64,000 nucleotides of DNA from Vreelandella rituensis (GTDB lineage Bacteria; Pseudomonadota; Gammaproteobacteria; Pseudomonadales; Halomonadaceae), in contig NZ_QPIJ01000011.1 of the NCBI RefSeq assembly GCF_003336665.1, positions 25,344 through 89,343 on the forward strand, written 5' to 3'. Positions within the stretch are counted from its first letter, which is position 1, and each line of letters starts with the position of its first letter. The translations under genes were made by a program, and so were the position numbers. The notes under the pieces were generated by a model, which was given only the letters and a program-made list of their open reading frames with translations, was not told the origin of the DNA and did no database searches. Positions 59,450 to 64,000 of this stretch are shown here, piece by piece.

Positions 59450-59779
59450 TAGCAGCCGCGCCCAGCCTAGTCAATGAGCTGTTGGAAATGGGTCTGGCTT
59501 TGCCATATGAAGAAGATCAGGGCGAACGCGCTCTGCTTCATCGGGTGGCTCTGTCAGACGGTGGACAAAGATCAAATTGTAGTTTGCCCGGGTAGCTGTA
59601 ACGAGATGCCTGCAGTGTTTCCTTAAGTGCTCTTGGCACAAGAAGTATCAACAACATGTCTAGAGATGGCTTGCTTTTCATGAGCTGAACCGATTCGCTG
59701 CAGCTCCAAATATACTTCCTTTACAGCCAGAACCTTCTCTTCTAACTTGCAAATACGCTAACAGGAAAGGAGTTCTGTC
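59450..59779. other. Region with probable gene remnants
   Basis: 330 bp. Besides the short plus-strand frame to 59595, a minus-strand frame at about 59623-59751 reads CKLEEKVLAVKEVYLELQRI and onward to a stop, protein-like but without a start. These look like decayed fragments. Confidence 0.35.
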
Positions 59780-60520
59780 ATGTCAATCAAACGCAATGTC
59801 TGCGTCACCACACTCGCCATTACCGCCACCACTGCGGGGTTTCAAGCTCAAGCGCAGGAGGATTTGGTAAGGCCATTAAGTGACTGGAATTATGAAGATA
59901 TTTACGAAGCTGGCGGTATAAGAGCTGACAGATTAATGGATGCCGAGGTCTTTGGGGACAATCAGGAAGAAATCGGCAGCGTCGAAAATGTGCTTATTAC
60001 ACAGGACAATAAGATAGCTGCCATCATCGCCCAGGTAGGAGGATTCTGGGATATTGGGGATACGCATGTCCTGGTTCCCTGGGAAGAAGTTGAGCTGCAC
60101 GAAGATGGAGTAATGATCCCTGTAACAGAAGACAATGCCGATGAATACGGACTCTTTGCTTCTGACGAATACATTACCAAACAAGAGCTCAGCCAGACCC
60201 AGCAAGTCGAGGACGATCTTGAAACTGGCCCGGGCATTTGGAAACTCACCGACTTGCTTGACGACTATGCAACGGTTGGAGAAGCCATCGGCTATGGTTA
60301 TATCGACAACATGCTGTTCTCGCGTGAAGGCGAGGTTCAAGCCGTAATCGTCGAGCCCGATTCAGATTATGGTGCTGGAACTTACGCTTATCCCTTTTAT
60401 GGTTATGGGTATGGCTGGGCTCCAGGTTACCCCGCTTATTCCTTGCAATATGATGCAGATGAAGTTGGTGAAATGGAGTCTTTCGACTATGAAAGATACG
60501 AAGATCTTCTGGAAGAATAG
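59780..60520 (+). CDS. Periplasmic PRC-barrel domain protein
   Basis: 246 residues, with AAGGAG 7 nt before the ATG. Signal peptide to FQAQA. First PRC-barrel at about 45-130 (IRADRLMDAEVFGDNQEEIG, IIAQVGGFWDIGDTHVLVPW), a second, shorter one at about 155-195 (YATVGEAIGYGYIDNMLFS). Between 198 and 225 a Tyr/Gly/Pro-rich stretch (YPFYGYGYGWAPGYP). PRC-barrels act in protein-protein contacts or RNA processing; secreted versions are common in halophiles and rhizobia with unknown role. Acidic, as expected for a halophile. Confidence 0.85.
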   Translation: MSIKRNVCVTTLAITATTAGFQAQAQEDLVRPLSDWNYEDIYEAGGIRADRLMDAEVFGDNQEEIGSVENVLITQDNKIAAIIAQVGGFWDIGDTHVLVPWEEVELHEDGVMIPVTEDNADEYGLFASDEYITKQELSQTQQVEDDLETGPGIWKLTDLLDDYATVGEAIGYGYIDNMLFSREGEVQAVIVEPDSDYGAGTYAYPFYGYGYGWAPGYPAYSLQYDADEVGEMESFDYERYEDLLEE

Positions 60521-60764
60521 CTAAGCACTTAAACTATCGCCACTAATTGAACTGGCCGGTTTCTTCACGAGAGTTCTGCCGCCGAGCAGGGCAATAACCG
60601 AGCTGATGAAACTGATTCAAGCGAGCTGCAGCATGACAAGAAACTTCGCTCTCTTGATGATTGGAAGAGTACGATCTTTTTCCCAGTGCAAATATAAATG
60701 AGTCATGTATCTACAAACAAGAAATGGAGCGCGTAAGCACTCAAGCTATCATTATTGAACTGGC
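60521..60764 (+). repeat. Imperfect direct repeat (~34 bp) flanking a 176-bp spacer
   Basis: 60521-60556 (CTAAGCACTTAAACTATC...ATTGAACTGGC) and 60733-60764 (GTAAGCACTCAAGCTATC...ATTGAACTGGC) match almost throughout except for four deleted bases and a few changes. They lie between the PRC-barrel stop and the left end of the TnpB element. A duplicated segment or an old insertion footprint; no gene is seen between them. Confidence 0.6.
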
Positions 60765-60834
60765 GCGCTCCGAATTTGGTCAAGGCCCTCTTTCAACTTG
60801 GGCCACCATCGTTATTTTATCTAAAAGCGCGTAA

Positions 60835-62212
60835 TACCTCTTCCTGAGTCGCGTAGCGCGAAGGAAGGAGATGCAAGCGCGGCGTCCGAGAGGACGCCTT
60901 GTGTTTTTACGCAAATGATACTAAGCTGTAAGCCATGAAAACCGAACGCGCCTACAAGTACCGATTTTACCCGACGCCCGAGCAGGAAATCCTGCTGGCG
61001 CGGACGTTTGGGTGCGTGCGGTTTGTCTGGAACGCAGTGCTGCGCTATCGCACCGATGCGTTCTATCAACGTCAGGAAAAGATCGGTTACAACGACGCCA
61101 GCGCTTTCCTGACCCAGCTGAAAAAGCAGCCTGACACCGCGTTCCTGGCCGAGGTCAGTTCGGTGCCCCTGCAGCAATGCCTGCGCCATCAACAATCGGC
61201 CTTCAAGCACTTCCTTGCCAAGCGCGCACGATACCCGCGATTCAAGTCAAAGAAGCAGCGGCAGTCCGCCACCTTTGCCAGTTCGGCGTTTGCGTATCGT
61301 AACGGCGAGATCGCACTGGCCAAGTGCAAGGCACCGCTTAACATCCGCTGGAGCCGCGAGCTTCCGTCAGCCCCCAGCACCGTTACCGTGTCCCAAGACC
61401 GCGCCGGTCGCTATTTCATTAGCTGCCTGTGCAAAGTGGACGCCGAATCACTGTCCATTACCCCCAAGATGGTGGGTATCGATCTCGGGCTGAAAGACCT
61501 GTTCGTGATCAGTGACGGCAAACGGGTCAATAACCCCCGCCATACGGTGCGTCACGCACGCAAACTGGCGCGGGCGCAACGGCAACTGAGCCGTAAGCAA
61601 AAAGGCTCGAACAATCGGGCGAAAGCCAAGCAGAAAGTGGCCAGGCGCCACGCGAAAATCGCCGATGCCCGGCTTGACCACCTTCATAAACTCACCCGGC
61701 AGATCGTCAACGAGAACCAAGTGATCTGTGCTGAAAGCCTCGCGGTGAAAAATAGGGTCAAGAACTGGTCTCTGGCGAAAGCCATCAGCGATGTGGGCTG
61801 GGGGGAGCTGGTGCGCCAGCTCGACTACAAGGCCGCCTGGGCGGGGCGCCAGTTCGTCCAGATCGACCGTGGGTACCCCAGCAGCAAGCGCTGCCATGGC
61901 TGCGGGTTTGTCGTCGAATCCTTGCCGCTCAATGTTCGCACCTGGGACTGTCCGGACTGCGGCACCCAAGGCATCGACCGCGACGTCAACGCGGCCCGCA
62001 ACATCCTGCAAGCCGGCACCGCGCTGTTAGCCGGTGCCGAGAGTTGAAGCACTACCGAGGGGCACTCGGGAAGTTACGCCTGTGGAGTTTGTGTAAGACC
62101 GGCAATGCCAAGGCATTGAGGCGACGGACAGCGAAGCAGGAACCTGGGAGGTAACGACCAGGGAATCCCCTTCCACAAGCGCGCTAGCGCTGAAGGTGGG
62201 GGAGGATGTCAA
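60835..62212 (+). mobile_element. IS200/IS605-type element carrying only tnpB (IS1341-like)
   Basis: Left part: hairpin CTTCC..TCGCG-TAG-CGCGA..GGAAG (60840-60867), then a perfect 7-bp stem GGCGTCC-GAGA-GGACGCC (60881-60898) followed by a T-run. Right part: hairpin at 62171-62195 with inner stem AGCGC-GCTA-GCGCT, then GAAGGTGGGGGAGGATGTCAA ending at 62212. Left and right share TAGCGC-GAAGG-like blocks, as expected for this family. There is no tnpA, so it depends on a transposase in trans. The left boundary is approximate. Confidence 0.75.
60935..62047 (+). CDS. tnpB: RNA-guided nuclease TnpB (IS200/IS605 accessory protein)
   Basis: 370 residues. N-terminal HTH_OrfB part YKYRFYPTPEQEILLARTFG, a middle wedge/REC region, then the RuvC domain. 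Catalytic triad: Asp183 in GIDLGLKDLFV, Glu267 in ICAESLAVKN, Asp350 in DRDVNAARN. The zinc ribbon CHGCGF...CPDCGTQ is complete. The frame is intact, so it may be active. TnpB proteins (ancestors of Cas12) cut DNA guided by an omegaRNA from the element's right end and so retain the element at donor sites. Confidence 0.93.
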   Translation: MKTERAYKYRFYPTPEQEILLARTFGCVRFVWNAVLRYRTDAFYQRQEKIGYNDASAFLTQLKKQPDTAFLAEVSSVPLQQCLRHQQSAFKHFLAKRARYPRFKSKKQRQSATFASSAFAYRNGEIALAKCKAPLNIRWSRELPSAPSTVTVSQDRAGRYFISCLCKVDAESLSITPKMVGIDLGLKDLFVISDGKRVNNPRHTVRHARKLARAQRQLSRKQKGSNNRAKAKQKVARRHAKIADARLDHLHKLTRQIVNENQVICAESLAVKNRVKNWSLAKAISDVGWGELVRQLDYKAAWAGRQFVQIDRGYPSSKRCHGCGFVVESLPLNVRTWDCPDCGTQGIDRDVNAARNILQAGTALLAGAES

Positions 62213-62228
62213 ATTTCATGCTACCTAT
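61990..62228 (+). ncRNA. Predicted TnpB omegaRNA (reRNA) with guide
   Basis: The 3' end of tnpB and the downstream 165 bp contain several hairpins, including CCGAG-GGGCA-CTCGG and the right-end stem at 62171-62200, ending in TCAA at 62212. By analogy with ISDra2 the guide is the flanking DNA right after it, here starting ATTTCATGCTACCTAT (62213-62228). The 5' limit is a guess. Confidence 0.6.
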
Positions 62229-62564
62229 CAAGGGCCTTTAGCATCAGATTCCTATCTATATATCCAATTTTTTGGGGTATCACATAGCGGATCATGCAAC
62301 ACTGGGAACTGGAGGAAGCCACCCTCTTCCAGAGCGAAAAACTGTCATTCTCAAGCTTAGGGCCATTGACATTTATGGACCGGAAGACCCCCTGCTAGAA
62401 AGCTTTGCGCCGTTTTAACCTCGTCTTGGATGCAGCGCCTCAACAAGCGAGGGCAGCGGCAGTAAGTAAAAAAAGAATTTACAGCATTGAAACGCAACAG
62501 ACTAACTGAGACTGCTCCCTAACGGAGAGCCGGTCGCTCATGCAACGAGACTTTGAGTCAACTA
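62229..62564. other. Non-coding spacer between the TnpB and IscB units
   Basis: Short AT-rich open stretches occur on the plus strand (about 62242-62418, ending IDIYGPEDPLLESFAPF, no start codon; and a frame reading from the TnpB element into YQGPLASDSYLYIQFFGV). They look like the remains of a gene disrupted by insertion, but frames conflict and I do not call one. Bases just before 62565 would serve as the IscB guide. Confidence 0.35.
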
Positions 62565-62840
62565 CCTCGCCCTAAAGGACGAGGCTTGTGACAACAAGCC
62601 CGGTTGACCAGGGAAAGCGGTAGCCAACCCGCTACGTTTGCAATAGGTCGTCAAGACCCACCGCCGAATGCTTCGCTCAGTTCGGCGCTCTGGAAGATCA
62701 GGATCATGCTGGCGAAAGGTAAAGCGCCGAAGGTTCTGGTCGCTACCGCAAGGTAGGAGCCGGTTGCAGACATTCCCGAGGGGAGACAGGTTGGAAGACC
62801 TGCGTCACCAGGCCCGTAAGGGTTCTATTTAAGAAGGAGA
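62565..62840 (+). ncRNA. Predicted IscB omegaRNA scaffold
   Basis: About 276 nt directly upstream of iscB without an open frame but dense in stems: CCTCG-CGAGG (62565-62584), GGCTTGT-GACA-ACAAGCC (62583-62600), GGTC-GACC (62646-62658), GCCGAA-TTCGGC (62663-62686), CTACC-GCAA-GGTAG (62744-62757) and CAGGT-ACCTG (62787-62802). IscB omegaRNAs lie in this position, with the guide at the 5' end taken from DNA flanking the element; that would be the ~16 nt before 62565. Exact ends unknown. Confidence 0.7.
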
Positions 62841-62844
62841 TCGC

Positions 62845-64000
62845 ATGGCGGTGTTTGTATTGGGAAAGAACAAGCAGCCGTTGATGCCGTGTAGCGAAAA
62901 ACGCGCACGGCTATTGCTGGAGCGTGGTCGGGCGGTGGTGGTGAACCTGACGCCTTTCGTGATCCGCCTGCGTGATCGATGCCTGAGTGACTGCGCCTTG
63001 CAGCCGACGTTGCTGGGCATTGATCCGGGCAGCAAGGAAACCGGCCTGGCGCTGATGCGTCTGGAAGACAACGCGACGGCCGAGCAAGCCCCGGCAACCC
63101 GCCATGGGCTTTGCCTGTTTCAGTTGGTGCATCGGGGCTTCCAGATTCGCCAAGCCTTGGAGCAACGTGCCGGTTTTCGGCGTCGGCGTCGCAGCAAGAA
63201 CCTGCGCTATCGGCAACCACGTTTCGACAACCGCACCAAGCCCAAGGGCTGGCTGGCCCCCAGCTTGCAGCATCGTGTCGATACAACCATGGCCTGGGTG
63301 GACAAGCTGTACCGTTGGGCACCCGTGACTCACCTGAGCATGGAGCTGGTGCGTTTCGATCTGCAGAAGATGGAAAACCCCGAGATTTCCGGCATTGAGT
63401 ATCAACAAGGCACGCTCCTGGGCTATGAGGTGCGCGAATACCTGCTCGAAAAATGGGGTAGAGAGTGCGCCTACTGCGGTACCGGTGATACGCCCCTGGA
63501 GATCGAGCATGTGGTAGCGAAATCTCGGAACGGCTCTAGCCGGGTGGCCAACCTGACCATCGCCTGTCACGACTGCACTCAGGCCAAGGACAGCCAGTGG
63601 CTTGCTGATTTCTTTGCCACCAACAAGGGACTCAAGAAACGCCTCAAAGCCAATGGCTTGTCGGCGGACGTCCGCCTTGAGCGCGTCCAGCGCCAGCTCA
63701 AATTACCGCTGCGGGATGCCGCTGCCGTCAACGCCACCCGTTGGGCGCTGTTCGGAGCCATGAAAACCACCGGCCTGCCGGTCGCCGTGGGCAGTGGTGG
63801 TCGCACCAAGTACAACCGTCAGCGGCTGGGTATTCCCAAGACCCATGCCCTGGATGCGGCCTGTGTCGGCAAGTTCGACACCCTGAAAGGCTGGCGGGTA
63901 CCCACCCTAGTCATCAAGGCCATGGGCCGTGGCAGCTACCAGCGCACGCGCCTCGACAAGTACGGCTTCCCACGGGGCTATTTGATGCGGCAGAAGCAAG
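62845..64000 (+). CDS. iscB: RNA-guided nuclease IscB (runs off right edge)
   Basis: 385 codons from the ATG at 62845 (AAGGAG 5 nt upstream); no stop before the window ends. PLMP domain at 10-35 (KQPLMPCSEKRARLLLERGR), RuvC-I GIDPGSKETGLAL with Asp60, an Arg-rich bridge helix (RAGFRRRRRSKNLRYRQPRF), RuvC-II SMELVRFD with Glu167, an HNH domain between C208-x2-C211 and C241-x2-C244, and RuvC-III THALDAA with His334 and Asp337. HNH keeps His222 in LEIEHVV, but CTQAKD carries Thr245 where IscB/Cas9 HNH has Asn (CNQAKG; Cas9 Asn863). Nearly full length for IscB (about 400-500 residues). Ancestor family of Cas9. Confidence 0.9.
   Translation, partial: MAVFVLGKNKQPLMPCSEKRARLLLERGRAVVVNLTPFVIRLRDRCLSDCALQPTLLGIDPGSKETGLALMRLEDNATAEQAPATRHGLCLFQLVHRGFQIRQALEQRAGFRRRRRSKNLRYRQPRFDNRTKPKGWLAPSLQHRVDTTMAWVDKLYRWAPVTHLSMELVRFDLQKMENPEISGIEYQQGTLLGYEVREYLLEKWGRECAYCGTGDTPLEIEHVVAKSRNGSSRVANLTIACHDCTQAKDSQWLADFFATNKGLKKRLKANGLSADVRLERVQRQLKLPLRDAAAVNATRWALFGAMKTTGLPVAVGSGGRTKYNRQRLGIPKTHALDAACVGKFDTLKGWRVPTLVIKAMGRGSYQRTRLDKYGFPRGYLMRQKQ

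Noticed and set aside
60881..60908. Stand-alone terminator upstream of tnpB
   Set aside because: The GGCGTCC-GAGA-GGACGCC stem with T-run would end transcription, but no gene precedes it closely; treated as part of the element's left end.
62825..63570. Minus-strand frames (62825-63322 and 62911-63570) opposite iscB
   Set aside because: Shadows of the IscB gene, whose plus-strand frame has all the family motifs.
58805..64000. CRISPR array near the RNA-guided nucleases
   Set aside because: No regularly spaced identical repeats; the proteins are TnpB and IscB, which use omegaRNAs instead of CRISPR arrays.
60835..64000. Y1 transposase tnpA for the TnpB or IscB unit
   Set aside because: No open frame with an HUH motif in either strand within the window; could lie to the right of 64000.

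Overview
The window looks like a chromosomal segment of a halophilic gammaproteobacterium close to Halomonas (Halomonadaceae). That assignment is an inference from gene content and order: a pilA/pilBCD-coaE-yacG cluster, a tyrA-aroA fusion in a gyrA-serC-pheA-tyrA/aroA-cmk-rpsA block, rnfABCDGE-nth, a symporter/histidine-kinase operon, a CigR-like protein, an MvaT-type nucleoid protein and a Tus-like protein. Coding sequence is GC-rich apart from AT-rich stretches around the MvaT-like genes (8.5-10.9 kb) and in the last 5 kb.

Layout. 1-1.3 kb: the 5' part of a TetR regulator, divergent from a secreted dienelactone-hydrolase-like protein. 1.3-7.5 kb: CigR-like protein, type IV pilin, pilB-pilC-pilD, coaE, yacG. 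7.6-10.5 kb: a Tus-like protein, a small protein carrying only the MvaT-type oligomerisation segment, an AraC regulator and full-length MvaT. 10.9-20.8 kb (minus strand): gyrA, serC, pheA, tyrA-aroA, cmk, rpsA, probably largely co-transcribed. 20.9-26.3 kb: thioesterase, rdgC, acyltransferase, a small conserved protein, metG. 26.4-32.3 kb: the complete Rnf complex operon plus nth. 32.4-39.4 kb: a small membrane protein, a receiver-only response regulator, a membrane sensor fused to a DEDDh exonuclease, a small membrane protein, an SSS-symporter/histidine kinase, and a convergent DUF294-type nucleotidyltransferase. 39.4-45.2 kb: HlyU-like protein, argG, rnt, a pyrophosphate-dependent phosphofructokinase, and a PP2C/kinase-like membrane protein with eroded active sites. 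45.4-58.5 kb: ppa, dsbD, accBC, prmA, dusB-fis, purH, an SSADH-like dehydrogenase, folE, a secreted hypothetical, srkA.

At 58.72 kb a tRNA-Leu(UAG) gene marks a sharp change. Beyond it the sequence is AT-richer and gene-poor, with remnants, a small orphan gene, a periplasmic PRC-barrel protein, a TnpB-only IS200/IS605-type element, and an IscB gene that runs off the right end. Both nucleases belong to the OMEGA class (transposon RNA-guided nucleases ancestral to Cas12 and Cas9). Each has a structured noncoding region where its guide RNA (omegaRNA) is expected. The IscB keeps its RuvC residues, but the HNH position that aligns with Cas9 Asn863 reads Thr, which makes it the most interesting item here.

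Other points: paired short imperfect tandem repeats of about 15 bp recur in intergenic gaps, and two of these arrays (before coaE and before pfp) share a consensus in opposite orientation. All functions are read from sequence by recognition of motifs and families; no alignment or database search was run.
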